Below, one piece after another: positions 1-7,943 of a stretch of 64,000 nucleotides of DNA (position 1 is its first letter; every line of letters begins with the position of its first letter). A program made the translations under genes and the position numbers. This stretch comes from Zoogloea sp. 1C4 (GTDB taxonomy: Bacteria > Pseudomonadota > Gammaproteobacteria > Burkholderiales > Rhodocyclaceae): contig NZ_SSXU01000001.1 of the NCBI RefSeq assembly GCF_009469605.1, forward strand, positions 124,001-188,000, given 5' to 3'. The notes under the pieces were generated by a model. The model was not told the origin of the DNA, ran no database searches, and was given only the letters and a program-made list of their open reading frames with translations.

Positions 1-671
1 TTCACGCCCTCCGGCGCATCCGGCAGACGGGCCAACACCAAATGAATGATGTTGTCGGTCATGTCGTGCTCGCCGTAGGTGATGAAGATCTTCTGGCCGA
101 AGATCTTGTAGGTGCCATCACCCTGCGGCACGGCGCGGCTGCGCACGGCGGCGAGGTCGGAACCGGCCTGGGGCTCCGTGAGGTTCATGGTGCCGGTCCA
201 TTCGCCGCTCACCATCTTGGGCAGGTAGTCGGCTTTCTGGGCATCGGTGCCGCACAGGGAGATCGCTTCGATCGCGCCGGTGGTCAGCATCGGGCACAGG
301 GAGAAGGCCATGTTGGCCGACTTCCACATTTCCATCACCGCGGTGGAGACCAGCTTCGGCAGGCCCTGGCCGCCGAATTCAGGTTCGCAGGCCAACGCGG
401 TCCAGCCGGCTTCGGCGAACTGCGTGTAGGCGTCCTTCCAGCCGGGCACGGTCGTCACGACACCGTTGTCCCACTTGGCGCCGATGGTGTCACCGGCACG
501 GTTGAGGGGAGCCAGCACGCCGTTGGCGAACTTGCCGGCCTCTTCGAGGATCGCGTCCACCACGTCGGGGGAGGCATCCTCACAGCCAGGCAGGGCGGCG
601 ACGGCTTCGAGATCAGCCAGTTCGCGCATCACGAACTGCATGTCACGGATAGGGGCGTTGTAACTGCTCAT
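1..671 (-). CDS. Acyl-CoA dehydrogenase, N-terminal part (cut by window edge)
   Basis: Reading the minus strand from an ATG at 671 gives an open frame of 223 codons to the window edge. It begins MSSYNAPIRDMQFV, which is typical of the large acyl-CoA dehydrogenases of betaproteobacteria. It carries the FAD-binding signature TEPQAGSDLAAV near residue 165. The family oxidises acyl-CoA to trans-2-enoyl-CoA and passes electrons to ETF, so the nearby etfB-etfA genes fit. The catalytic Glu lies in the missing C-terminal half, so substrate chain length cannot be judged. A purine-rich GGAG lies about 10 bases before the ATG. The gene is codirectional with etfBA and probably belongs to the same fatty-acid or aromatic-acid oxidation locus (inference). 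Confidence 0.93.
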   Translation of the reverse strand, partial: MSSYNAPIRDMQFVMRELADLEAVAALPGCEDASPDVVDAILEEAGKFANGVLAPLNRAGDTIGAKWDNGVVTTVPGWKDAYTQFAEAGWTALACEPEFGGQGLPKLVSTAVMEMWKSANMAFSLCPMLTTGAIEAISLCGTDAQKADYLPKMVSGEWTGTMNLTEPQAGSDLAAVRSRAVPQGDGTYKIFGQKIFITYGEHDMTDNIIHLVLARLPDAPEGV

Positions 672-724
672 CGTATTTTTTCTCCACTCTAGTTGTTTTG
701 GATTTACGACCTGGCGGGGCCGGC

Positions 725-1387
725 TTACTGATTCAAATAACTGCGGTCATCAAAACTCGCGACCCATTCCGGGCGGTAAACCACCAGCAATGTGAGCGCC
801 ATGCCCGACAGCCAGGCCTCGGCGAAGCCAAGCAGCAGAAAGAAGGGCAGGTACTCGGACAACAGCAGGTCCGCCGGGTAAGCGCCGGCAGCAAAGAGCA
901 TCACCGATGCCACGGTGCCCTGGACGAGAACCACCGCCGCAGCGCCGATGAAGGCATTGATGAAGATATAGACAAAGAAATGCTTGGGCAGCCAGCGCTC
1001 CACGAGGCGGAAATAAAACCGCCCCGCCAGCACCGGCACGATGCCCATCACCAGCAGGTTGAGAGGATAGGCCGCCCATTCGGCGCTGCCATTGATGGTG
1101 ATCCCCAGCAGGGCCAGCGCCACCACCACCAGGGCCAGCTGTGGCCCGAAGATCAGCGTGCTGGCCATGGCCCCGAGCAGATGGAGATTGAGCCCGGGCT
1201 TGACGCCGGCGTTCATGCTCCACAGCAGGGTAAGAATCACGGCGGCGCCCAGCAGCGCATTGAGCTGATGCCCATCGAGCAGGCGCCGCCACGGGGCCGT
1301 CCGATAAATCCACGCTCCGACCCCCGCCCCGCAGCAGATGGCACCCACGTGCCATGCTGTCGAGAAGAGGTCGGGCGCGAAGTTCAT
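725..1387 (-). CDS. CbiM-like integral membrane protein (ECF permease family)
   Basis: The 220-residue protein is almost wholly hydrophobic, with about six predicted membrane segments. It opens MNFAPDLFSTAWHVGAICCG, with an N-terminal WHVG. Its overall character resembles the predicted membrane proteins grouped with CbiM (energy-coupling-factor substrate-binding permeases for cobalt/nickel). No ATPase or T-component gene lies beside it, so metal transport is not demonstrated. It sits between etfA and the acyl-CoA dehydrogenase on the same strand, 24 bases after the etfA stop, and may be cotranscribed. A link between this permease and fatty-acid oxidation is not obvious; it may be an insertion into the locus. 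The family call is from overall sequence character only. Confidence 0.65.
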   Translation of the reverse strand: MNFAPDLFSTAWHVGAICCGAGVGAWIYRTAPWRRLLDGHQLNALLGAAVILTLLWSMNAGVKPGLNLHLLGAMASTLIFGPQLALVVVALALLGITINGSAEWAAYPLNLLVMGIVPVLAGRFYFRLVERWLPKHFFVYIFINAFIGAAAVVLVQGTVASVMLFAAGAYPADLLLSEYLPFFLLLGFAEAWLSGMALTLLVVYRPEWVASFDDRSYLNQ

Positions 1388-1411
1388 TCAAGCGATCCCG
1401 ACGGGGGCTTG

Positions 1412-2353
1412 TCAGACTGCGGAGACCAGCTGCGGAACCGCGTCGAACAAGTCGGCAACGAGGCCATAGTCGGCCACCTGGAAGATCGGCGCTTCCGGAT
1501 CCTTGTTGATCGCAACGATCACCTTGGAATCCTTCATGCCGGCCAGATGCTGGATGGCACCGGAAATGCCGACCGCCACGTACAGCTGCGGCGCGACGAT
1601 CTTGCCGGTCTGACCAACCTGGTAGTCGTTCGGGACGTAGCCCGCATCGACGGCCGCACGGCTGGCACCAAGGGCGGCACCCAGCTTGTCGGCGAGGGGC
1701 TCGAGCACCTTGTGGTAGTTCTCGCTGCTGCCCATGCCGCGACCGCCGGAGACGATGATCTTGGCAGCGCCAAGCTCAGGACGGGCAGACTTGGTGAGCT
1801 CGCGGCCAACCAGCTTGCTTAGGCCGGCATCCGCCACCGCGGCAACTTGTTCGACAGCGCCGGAACCGCCCTCACCCGCCGCTTCGAAGGCGGTGGTACG
1901 CACGGTGATGATCTTGACCGCGTCGGCGGACTTGACCGTGGCCAGCGCGTTGCCGGCGTAGATCGGACGCACGAAGGTATCGGCGGATTCGATGCCGACG
2001 ATGTCGGAAATCTGGGCCACATCCAGCAGCGCAGCCACGCGGGGCAGCACGTTCTTGCCGAAGGTGGTGGCCGGGGCCAGCACGTGGCTGATCGCGCCAC
2101 CGGCCGCATTGACGACGGCGACGATCTGGGCGGCGAGGTTCTCGGCGGACTGGTCGGCGAAGGCGGCCGAATCGGCCACCAGCACCTTGGCGACGCCGGC
2201 CACCTTGGCAGCGGCTTCGGCGGCAGCACCGGCGCCGGAACCGGCAACCAGCACAGCCAGATCGCCACCCAGCTTGGCAGCGGCGGCAATCGTGTTGAGC
2301 GTCGCGGCCTTCAGGGACGCGTTATCGTGTTCGGCAACAACCAGAACCGTCAT
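1412..2353 (-). CDS. etfA: Electron transfer flavoprotein subunit alpha
   Basis: The 313-residue protein is the FAD-carrying large subunit of ETF, which takes electrons from acyl-CoA dehydrogenases and delivers them to ETF:quinone oxidoreductase. The C-terminal FAD domain shows the [11 protein letters not shown] segment and the family signature [16 protein letters not shown], followed by [18 protein letters not shown]. The ATG at 2353 shares one base with the etfB stop (TGATG), which indicates translational coupling. A GTG one codon upstream is possible but less likely. Length is normal for the family. It is the second gene after etfB in a co-oriented block with an acyl-CoA dehydrogenase. Confidence 0.97.
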   Translation of the reverse strand: MTVLVVAEHDNASLKAATLNTIAAAAKLGGDLAVLVAGSGAGAAAEAAAKVAGVAKVLVADSAAFADQSAENLAAQIVAVVNAAGGAISHVLAPATTFGKNVLPRVAALLDVAQISDIVGIESADTFVRPIYAGNALATVKSADAVKIITVRTTAFEAAGEGGSGAVEQVAAVADAGLSKLVGRELTKSARPELGAAKIIVSGGRGMGSSENYHKVLEPLADKLGAALGASRAAVDAGYVPNDYQVGQTGKIVAPQLYVAVGISGAIQHLAGMKDSKVIVAINKDPEAPIFQVADYGLVADLFDAVPQLVSAV

Positions 2354-3102
2354 CACAGCACCTTCGCTTCGTTCTTGAGTTTTTCGACCAGCTGAGCCAC
2401 GTCAGCCACCATCACGCCAGCGCTGCGCTTGGCCGGCTCGACGACCTTGAGGGTCGTGAGACGCGGTGTCACATCAACGCCCAGATCGGCCGGCTTGACG
2501 GTTTCCAGCGGCTTCTTCTTGGCCTTCATGATGTTGGGCAGCGTCGCGTAACGCGGCTCGTTCAGGCGCAGGTCGGTGGTCACCACTGCCGGCAGGGCGA
2601 TCTCGAGGGTCTCGAGGCCGCCGTCGATTTCACGGGTGACGGTTGCCTTGCCGCTGCTCACCGCCACTTTTGAGGCGAAGGTGGCCTGGGGCCAGCCCAT
2701 CAGCGCGGAGAGCATCTGACCGGTCTGGTTGGCGTCGTCGTCGATGGCCTGCTTGCCGCAGATCACCACCTGGGGTTGTTCCTTGTCGCACAGGGCCTTG
2801 AGCAGCTTGGCCACGGCGAGGGGCTGGAGTTCCACGTCGGTTTCGACGAGGATGCCCCGGTCGGCGCCGATGGCCATCGCGGTACGCAGGGTTTCCTGGC
2901 AGGCGCCCACGCCGCACGACACCGCGACGACTTCGGTCGCGACACCGGCTTCCTTCAGGCGCACGGCTTCTTCAACAGCGATCTCGTCGAAGGGGTTCAT
3001 GGACATCTTGACGTTGGCGATATCCACGCCGGAACCGTCGCTCTTCACGCGCACCTTGACGTTGTAGTCGACCACGCGTTTAACGGGAACCAGAATCTTC
3101 AA
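2353..3102 (-). CDS. etfB: Electron transfer flavoprotein subunit beta (TTG start)
   Basis: The 249-residue protein is the small, AMP-binding subunit of the ETF heterodimer. It starts [20 protein letters not shown] and contains [21 protein letters not shown], both highly typical. The start is a TTG at 3102, because homology begins exactly there and a strong AAGGAG lies 8 to 13 bases upstream. An ATG at 3119 is out of frame and opens only a six-codon ORF whose TGA overlaps the TTG. In-frame upstream codons belong to the untranslated leader. The gene is preceded by a promoter-like TTGACG-17-TACCGT overlapping the putative TetR operators and is coupled to etfA. Confidence 0.96.
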   Translation of the reverse strand: MKILVPVKRVVDYNVKVRVKSDGSGVDIANVKMSMNPFDEIAVEEAVRLKEAGVATEVVAVSCGVGACQETLRTAMAIGADRGILVETDVELQPLAVAKLLKALCDKEQPQVVICGKQAIDDDANQTGQMLSALMGWPQATFASKVAVSSGKATVTREIDGGLETLEIALPAVVTTDLRLNEPRYATLPNIMKAKKKPLETVKPADLGVDVTPRLTTLKVVEPAKRSAGVMVADVAQLVEKLKNEAKVL

Positions 3103-3275
3103 TGCTGCGCTCCTTCCATATGAGACGTTCTCCACCATTTTCGGCATGCCAGCGCGCCGGGAGTTCCATCCCGCCACGGGCCGACAGCCTCTTTTTTCGC
3201 CTTGCCGACACTGCAGCGCATTTGCGCGCACCGTCACGGCGTCAAGCAGGCTAGCTTCTCACAGCAAGCCTTGCC

Positions 3276-3304
3276 TTGTCACTTTCCGTACGGTAGCGTA
3301 TGGA
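3276..3304 (+). promoter_or_regulatory. Candidate promoter of the TetR gene
   Basis: TTGTCA (3276-3281) and TATGGA (3299-3304) are separated by exactly 17 bases, 26 bases before the tetR ATG. The -35 matches sigma70 at five of six positions; the -10 is weak. The spacer contains the 18-bp palindrome at 3286-3303, so autorepression is likely if that palindrome is the operator. Inferred from sequence only. Confidence 0.45.
3286..3303. promoter_or_regulatory. Putative TetR operator 1
   Basis: CCGTACG-GTAG-CGTATGG is an inverted repeat of two 7-base arms with one mismatch and a 4-base centre. It lies between the divergent etfB and tetR genes and within both candidate promoters. A copy with the same 7-4-7 geometry starts exactly 30 bases downstream. 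TetR dimers usually bind such palindromes in their own divergent intergenic region. Confidence 0.55.
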
Positions 3305-3318
3305 GCAATAAGCGTCAA
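3290..3318 (-). promoter_or_regulatory. Candidate promoter of etfB-etfA
   Basis: On the minus strand TTGACG (3318-3313) and TACCGT (3295-3290) are separated by 17 bases. The -35 is strong and the -10 poor, as expected for a regulated promoter. Both palindromes of this intergenic region overlap it, and transcription would give a leader of roughly 180 bases before the etfB TTG. Confidence 0.42.
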
Positions 3319-3333
3319 TACTACTGCGTATGG
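3316..3333. promoter_or_regulatory. Putative TetR operator 2, overlapping the tetR start codon
   Basis: CAATACT-ACTG-CGTATGG repeats the 7-4-7 layout of the palindrome at 3286; the right arms are identical and the left arm is degenerate (five of seven positions complementary). The nine bases GCGTATGGA occur as a direct repeat at 3296 and 3326. The second copy covers the tetR ATG (3330), so bound protein could also block initiation of tetR itself. Confidence 0.45.
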
Positions 3334-3917
3334 ATAAGCCTCCCCGCGCCCAACTCGACCGCACCACCTGGATTCACGCCGCCCTCGACACCCTTGCCGA
3401 CGAGGGCGCGGGAAGCATCCGTGTGGAAATCCTGGCCAAACGCCTGCACGTCACCAAGGGCAGTTTCTACTGGCATTTCAAGGATCGGCAGGATCTCCTC
3501 GACGCCGTGCTCGAGACCTGGAAGGAAGGCCGCATCCGCGACATCGTCAAGCAGACGCGCCCGGAACCCGGCCGCGAGGAAGCCCAGCTCTACCACGTCA
3601 TCGACGTCTACAGCGCCAGCCGCAACAACAAGGGCATCCTCATCGAGCTAGCGATGCGCGACTGGGCCCGTCGTGATCCGGCCGCCCAGAAGATCGTCGA
3701 GGCAGTGGACACCGCCCGCCTCAACTGCGCCCGGGATCTGTTCATCGCCTGCGGTCTGCCGAAAAACGAAGCCTCGACCCGCAGCGTGTTGCTGTACGCC
3801 TACGTGTTCGGGGTGTCGATGATGAATTGTGGCAACTTCGACGGCAATGTCGAAGAGATGAAGACGGAGATCCGCCACATCATCGCACGCAGCCGGACGC
3901 CTACCCCGCCGGCCTGA
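3330..3917 (+). CDS. TetR/AcrR family transcriptional regulator
   Basis: The 195-residue protein has an N-terminal helix-turn-helix at about residues 32-50 (RVEILAKRLHVTKGSFYWHF), the classic TetR form, followed by an alpha-helical ligand-binding domain without recognisable ligand signature. It is divergent from etfBA across 227 bases carrying two matching palindromes. Its position suggests control of the etf/acyl-CoA dehydrogenase locus with an acyl-CoA-type inducer; that is inference. The C-terminus ends TPTPPA, and its last 17 bases overlap the 3' end of the convergent tatD gene. Confidence 0.92.
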   Translation: MDKPPRAQLDRTTWIHAALDTLADEGAGSIRVEILAKRLHVTKGSFYWHFKDRQDLLDAVLETWKEGRIRDIVKQTRPEPGREEAQLYHVIDVYSASRNNKGILIELAMRDWARRDPAAQKIVEAVDTARLNCARDLFIACGLPKNEASTRSVLLYAYVFGVSMMNCGNFDGNVEEMKTEIRHIIARSRTPTPPA

Positions 3918-4683
3918 GGGTTGCCAGCCCCGGGATCGCCGCCACCGCATTGACGCCCGTCGCGGCGATCAACGCCTCCACCGGCATGTCCCGTAGCGCT
4001 GCCAGTTCGTGGGCAAAGCGCGCCAGGTTGCCCGGATCGTTGCGCCCGCCGCCGCACCACACGGGCGGGATGTCGGGCGCGTCGGTTTCCAGCACGATGG
4101 ATTCGAGCTGCAGTGTCGCCGCCAGCTCGCGGATGCGCCTTGACCCGGGGTAAGTCATCGCGCCGCCAAACCCCAGCCGAAAGCCCAGCTTGATGAAGGC
4201 ATCGGCCTGCTGACGGCTGCCGTTGAATGCGTGGGCGATGCCACCCGGCACCGGGATCCGCCTCAGAAACTTGAGGATCTCGTCCTGGGCGCGGCGGATG
4301 TGAAGCACCACCGGCAGATCGAAATCCCGGGCGAGCCTAAGCTGCGCCTCGAAATAGCGCATCTGCAGCGGCAGGTCGCCGTCCGGCACGAAACCGTCGA
4401 GCCCGATCTCTCCCACAGCCACCGCCGAGCCTTCGGCGAGCCTTTCGCGCAGGCGATCGAGATCGTCCGGCCCGGCCTGGCCGACGTACATCGGGTGGAT
4501 GCCGAAGGCGTGGCGGCAGTCCGGGTTGGCCCGTGACAGGGCCGCCACGGCATCGAAATCCGTCGCGCCGACCGCCGGCACCAGAAAACCGCCGACGCCC
4601 GCGGCACGGGCTGCCGCCAGGATGCCAGGCCGGTCGGCGTCGAACTCGGCGGCATCCAGATGGCAGTGGGTATCGATCAGCAC
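3901..4683 (-). CDS. TatD family metal-dependent hydrolase (DNase)
   Basis: The 260-residue TIM-barrel protein shows the complete TatD metal set: H6 and H8 in THCHLD, E92 in GEIGLDG, H128 in VVLHIRRA, H151 in AHAFNG and D201 in ETDAPDIPP. The family comprises Mg-dependent 3'-5' exonucleases acting on DNA and other phosphodiesters. It is a YjjV/TatD paralogue whose precise substrate cannot be told from sequence. It follows the crotonase-family gene by 15 bases and overlaps the tetR 3' end on the opposite strand by 17 bases. Confidence 0.93.
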   Translation of the reverse strand: MLIDTHCHLDAAEFDADRPGILAAARAAGVGGFLVPAVGATDFDAVAALSRANPDCRHAFGIHPMYVGQAGPDDLDRLRERLAEGSAVAVGEIGLDGFVPDGDLPLQMRYFEAQLRLARDFDLPVVLHIRRAQDEILKFLRRIPVPGGIAHAFNGSRQQADAFIKLGFRLGFGGAMTYPGSRRIRELAATLQLESIVLETDAPDIPPVWCGGGRNDPGNLARFAHELAALRDMPVEALIAATGVNAVAAIPGLATLRPAG

Positions 4684-4698
4684 CCGGAAGGCTCCAGC

Positions 4699-5499
4699 TT
4701 ACTTGCCGGTCCAGACCGGCTTGCGCTTGGCCATGAAGGCGTCGATGCCTTCGGCGGCGTCCTCGCACATCATGTTGCAGGCCATGACTTCGGCGGCCTG
4801 CTGGTAGGCGGCGTCAAGGCCCATCTCGAGCTGCGAATAGAACATCTGCTTGCCCATGGAGATCGCCGCCGGCGACTTGGCGCAGATCGACGCGGCGAGT
4901 TTGGCAACTTCTTCGTCCAGCGATTCGAGCGGCACCACGCGATTGACCAGACCACGCTGCTTCGCCTCGGCGGCGTCGATGAAATCGCCGGTGACGAGCA
5001 TCTCGAAAGCCTGCTTGCGGCCCATGTTGCGGGACAGCCCGACGCTGGGGGTGGCGCAGAAAAGGCCCACGTTGATGCCCGACACGGCAAAGCGCGCGAC
5101 ATCCGACGCCACCGCCAGATCGCACATGGACACCAGCTGACAACCCGCCGCGGTGGCGATGCCGTGGATGCGCGCGATGACCGGCTGGGGCATGTTCACG
5201 ATCTGCATCATCACCTTGCCGCACAGGCGGAACAGCGCCTGCTGGAAGCTCTTGGTGTAATTGCCGCGCATCTCCTTCAGATCATGGCCGGCGCAGAAGG
5301 CCTTGCCGGCACCGGCGAGCACCACCACGCGCACGGATTTGTCGGCGGCGACGGCTTCGAGCTCGGCCAGCAGGGCTTCGAGCATGGACTGGGACAGCGC
5401 GTTGAACTGGCCCGGGCGGTTGAGCGTGATGGTGGCGACGCCGTCGGCGTCCTGGCGAAGCAGCATGGGTTCGGTGTTGGGCTGGACGACTGCGTTCAT
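4699..5499 (-). CDS. Enoyl-CoA hydratase/isomerase family protein, ECHDC3-like
   Basis: The 266-residue protein has the crotonase fold, with the two oxyanion-hole segments at 67-76 (AFCAGHDLKE) and 113-122 (GIATAAGCQL). The sequence GCQLVSMCDLAVAS and the C-terminal KRKPVW match the ECHDC3-type subgroup. Gln121 stands where rat enoyl-CoA hydratase has catalytic Glu144, and Gly141 stands at the Glu164 position. Classical hydration is therefore doubtful; CoA-thioester binding is kept. It is commonly annotated simply as enoyl-CoA hydratase. It lies downstream of the mla-type operon and upstream of tatD on the same strand, with no clear functional link to either. Confidence 0.9.
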   Translation of the reverse strand: MNAVVQPNTEPMLLRQDADGVATITLNRPGQFNALSQSMLEALLAELEAVAADKSVRVVVLAGAGKAFCAGHDLKEMRGNYTKSFQQALFRLCGKVMMQIVNMPQPVIARIHGIATAAGCQLVSMCDLAVASDVARFAVSGINVGLFCATPSVGLSRNMGRKQAFEMLVTGDFIDAAEAKQRGLVNRVVPLESLDEEVAKLAASICAKSPAAISMGKQMFYSQLEMGLDAAYQQAAEVMACNMMCEDAAEGIDAFMAKRKPVWTGK

Positions 5500-5554
5500 G
5501 AGTTCTCCTCCTGGTTATGAAAGCGCCGGCACGTGTCGGCCGGTCGTGGCTGCG

Positions 5555-6181
5555 TCACGCGCCGCAGCGGGCGCGCACGCGGTGGGCCGGATCGGTGTCG
5601 AGGGATTCGAGCCAATCCAGCAGTTCATGGTTAACGCGGGCAACGCCGTCGCGCAGGGCGAGCACGCCGCCAACGGCGTTGGCCGAAGGTGCCGGCACGC
5701 TGGCGCTGAAGCTGCGCGCTGCGATCGACTGGTCGCTACGGGGCGCCAGCAGCGCGGCGCGCAGTTCGATCACGCCACGGCTCACACCTTCCGATTCGAA
5801 GACCTGGGCGAACTCGTCCAGATCGACCCGCAGCCTGCAGCCTGTCGCGCCCGCGGGCGGCAGGTCACCCTTCATGCTGCGCTTGAGGGCGAGCTCAAGC
5901 AACTGCCCCGGATGGGCGGCCCAGCGGTTCTCGACGAACACCTGGCGACGCGTCGGCTGGGCATACAGGAGCCGGTAATGCATCGCCGTCGAGGCAAGCC
6001 ACGGCGCTGGGACGACCTCGGTGCTGCGGATCGGAAAAGCCAGCATTCGCGGCGGCGGGCCGTCGAGGGGGCCGAAATCGTGCACCGCATAACCCGGGGC
6101 CGCCTTGGGCACACTGTTGCAGGCAGCAAGCAGCAACGCTGCGGCGGCGAGGGACAGGCGGATGAGAGGCAGGAGCTGCAT
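5555..6181 (-). CDS. ABC-type transport auxiliary lipoprotein (PqiC/ABC_trans_aux type)
   Basis: The 208-residue protein has a lipoprotein signal peptide ending LLAAC, giving lipidated Cys21, with Asn at +2 consistent with sorting to the outer membrane. The rest matches the auxiliary lipoproteins encoded next to MCE transport systems: a GYAVHDFGPL start, a central R-x-E-x-RWA segment (VFVENRWAAHPGQL) and a Ser-rich tail. It lies 26 bases after mlaD on the same strand. The inferred role is the outer-membrane partner of the MlaE-F-D-like lipid transporter. No MlaA-, MlaB- or MlaC-like separate gene is seen here. Confidence 0.85.
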   Translation of the reverse strand: MQLLPLIRLSLAAAALLLAACNSVPKAAPGYAVHDFGPLDGPPPRMLAFPIRSTEVVPAPWLASTAMHYRLLYAQPTRRQVFVENRWAAHPGQLLELALKRSMKGDLPPAGATGCRLRVDLDEFAQVFESEGVSRGVIELRAALLAPRSDQSIAARSFSASVPAPSANAVGGVLALRDGVARVNHELLDWLESLDTDPAHRVRARCGA

Positions 6182-6207
6182 GGGCCGGTTCCGGTTGAAT
6201 TGGGGGC

Positions 6208-7158
6208 TCAGTGGCTGCCCGCGGGAGCGCCGAATCCGGCCTCGCCCGGCCCGGGAGGCGGACGGCGGCGGCCGAGGAGGAGCAGCTGCGGGGTCTCGTC
6301 GATCTCGTCGAGCAGATCGGAGAGCTGCCGGGATGTGGTGGTGAGTTCCTGCAGCAGCACGTTGAGGCGCGGCAGCGTGCTGGTGGCAAGCCCCTCGCCG
6401 GTGGTCCCGACCAGCCCGTCGATACGGTCGCTCACGGTCTGCAGTCGGGCGACCAGATTGCGGCCGTCGCGGGCCAGCGGCACGGCGTCTGCGCTGAGGC
6501 GTTCCAGGTTGTCCAGCGACCGCCCGATGCGGCCGAGGTTTTCCTTGCTGACCACCTGACGCACGGCGGCCAGCGTCTGCGGAACCTCCTTCAAGGTGCG
6601 GTCGAGCCCCTGGCTGGAGGATTCCAGATGGGCCAGGGTGCGCTCGATGCGGGCAAGGTTCTCGGGCGCGGCCAGCGCCGACAGTCGCTGGGTGAGCTCG
6701 CGCACCTGGCGCAGGGTCTGGACCGACGCATCGGCCACCTCATCCACCAGCCCCGGGGCAAGCTTGAGGCGCGGCGGCCCACCGCCCTCGCCCAGCAGCG
6801 GCACGGGGTCGTCGCCCGCGTCATCCAGCGCGATGAAGGCCAGCCCGGTCACCCCCTGATTGGCGAGGCGCGCCCGGGTAGCACGAGTGATCGGCAGATC
6901 GGTGCGGATGCGGGCGGTGACCAATACGTTGCGCGGGTCGGCCGGATCGAGGTTGATGGCCGCCACCTTGCCGGCAACGATGCCTCGGTAGCGCACGGTG
7001 GCCTGCACATTGAGCCCGTTGACGCTGCCGGAACTCACCAGCAGCACGTCGCGGGTGGCGTCGCGGCGGTCCGAGAACCACCACAGGGCGCCCACCAGTG
7101 CGCAGCTCAGGATGATCGCGAACAGCCCGGCCGCGATGGCGTGGGAACGGCTTTCCAT
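6208..7158 (-). CDS. mlaD: MlaD family protein (MCE domain, periplasmic lipid-transport subunit)
   Basis: The 316-residue protein has one N-terminal membrane segment (about 9-28), an MCE domain at about 36-115 (GSVNGLNVQATVRYRGIVAG, then GVTGLAFIAL), and a long helical C-terminal region to about 300, rich in Leu/Arg/Gln heptads. MCE proteins form hexameric rings that carry lipids between membranes. The C-terminal helical extension is longer than in E. coli MlaD (about 183 residues) and resembles tube-forming members. The start at 7158 overlaps the mlaF stop by one base (TGATG). The symbol is by family; the substrate is unknown. Confidence 0.88.
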   Translation of the reverse strand: MESRSHAIAAGLFAIILSCALVGALWWFSDRRDATRDVLLVSSGSVNGLNVQATVRYRGIVAGKVAAINLDPADPRNVLVTARIRTDLPITRATRARLANQGVTGLAFIALDDAGDDPVPLLGEGGGPPRLKLAPGLVDEVADASVQTLRQVRELTQRLSALAAPENLARIERTLAHLESSSQGLDRTLKEVPQTLAAVRQVVSKENLGRIGRSLDNLERLSADAVPLARDGRNLVARLQTVSDRIDGLVGTTGEGLATSTLPRLNVLLQELTTTSRQLSDLLDEIDETPQLLLLGRRRPPPGPGEAGFGAPAGSH

Positions 7159-7943
7159 CAGGCTTCGGCCCGTCCGCGGGCGAGCGCGGCCTGGCTGCGC
7201 TGACTGTGGAAAAAGCGTTCGATGAATGGATCCTGCACCGTCATGATCTCGTCGAGGGGGCCGTTGGCGAGTATACGCCCATCGGATAGCACGGCCACGC
7301 GGGTCGCCAGCGCCGCCAGGGTGTCCAGATCGTGGGTCACGAGCACCACGGTGAGGCCCAGCGCCCGGTGCAGCGCGCGGATCAGACGCACAAAACCGGC
7401 GCTGCGGTCCGGGTCGAGGCCCGCGGTCGGCTCGTCGAGGAGCAGCAGTTCCGGCTCCAGCGCCAGCGCCCGGGCCAGAGCCACGCGCTTGACCATTCCG
7501 CCGGAAAGCTCGGCCGGCATGCGCAGCGCCACCTCGGGGCCGAGTTCGACCATCGCCAGCTTCAAAAGGACAAGATGGTTGACCAATTCATCATCATCGA
7601 TGCCCGCCTCGCGCAGTGGGAAGGCCACGTTGGCAAACACGTTGAGCGCCGAGAACAGCGCGCCTTGCTGGAACAGCATCCCGAAGCGCCGGCGACGGGC
7701 GAGCTGGGCGTCGCGGCTGCCGGCTGACAGCGGCTCGCCAAACAGCCGCACCTCGCCTTCGGCCGGCTGCAGCAGCCCGACCATCTGGCGCAGCAGGGTC
7801 GTCTTGCCGCTGCCCGAGCCGCCCACCAGCGCCACCACCTCGCCCGCCGGCACGGCCAGGTCGATCTGACGATGCACCCAGGTGTCGCCGAAGCGGGTGG
7901 ACAGCCCCCTCAGCTCGACGGGAAACGTGGTCGCGCTGCTCAT
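7158..7943 (-). CDS. mlaF: ABC transporter ATP-binding protein, MlaF-like
   Basis: The 261-residue ATPase shows Walker A GGSGSGKTT (41-49), Q-loop FQQGALFSALNV (91-102), signature LSGGM (146-150), Walker B LLLLDEPTAGLDP (166-178) and the H-loop in VLVTHDLD. The sequence GALFSALNVFANVAFPLRE is characteristic of the MlaF/Mkl group of phospholipid importers/exporters. It is encoded between the permease (4-base overlap) and the MCE subunit (1-base overlap), so the three are translationally coupled and should form one complex at the inner membrane. Confidence 0.93.
   Translation of the reverse strand: MSSATTFPVELRGLSTRFGDTWVHRQIDLAVPAGEVVALVGGSGSGKTTLLRQMVGLLQPAEGEVRLFGEPLSAGSRDAQLARRRRFGMLFQQGALFSALNVFANVAFPLREAGIDDDELVNHLVLLKLAMVELGPEVALRMPAELSGGMVKRVALARALALEPELLLLDEPTAGLDPDRSAGFVRLIRALHRALGLTVVLVTHDLDTLAALATRVAVLSDGRILANGPLDEIMTVQDPFIERFFHSQRSQAALARGRAEA

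Noticed and set aside
3103-3237. N-terminal extension of etfB to an upstream start
   Set aside because: EtfB homology begins at the TTG at 3102 with a strong ribosome site; the extension is Cys/Arg-rich leader sequence.
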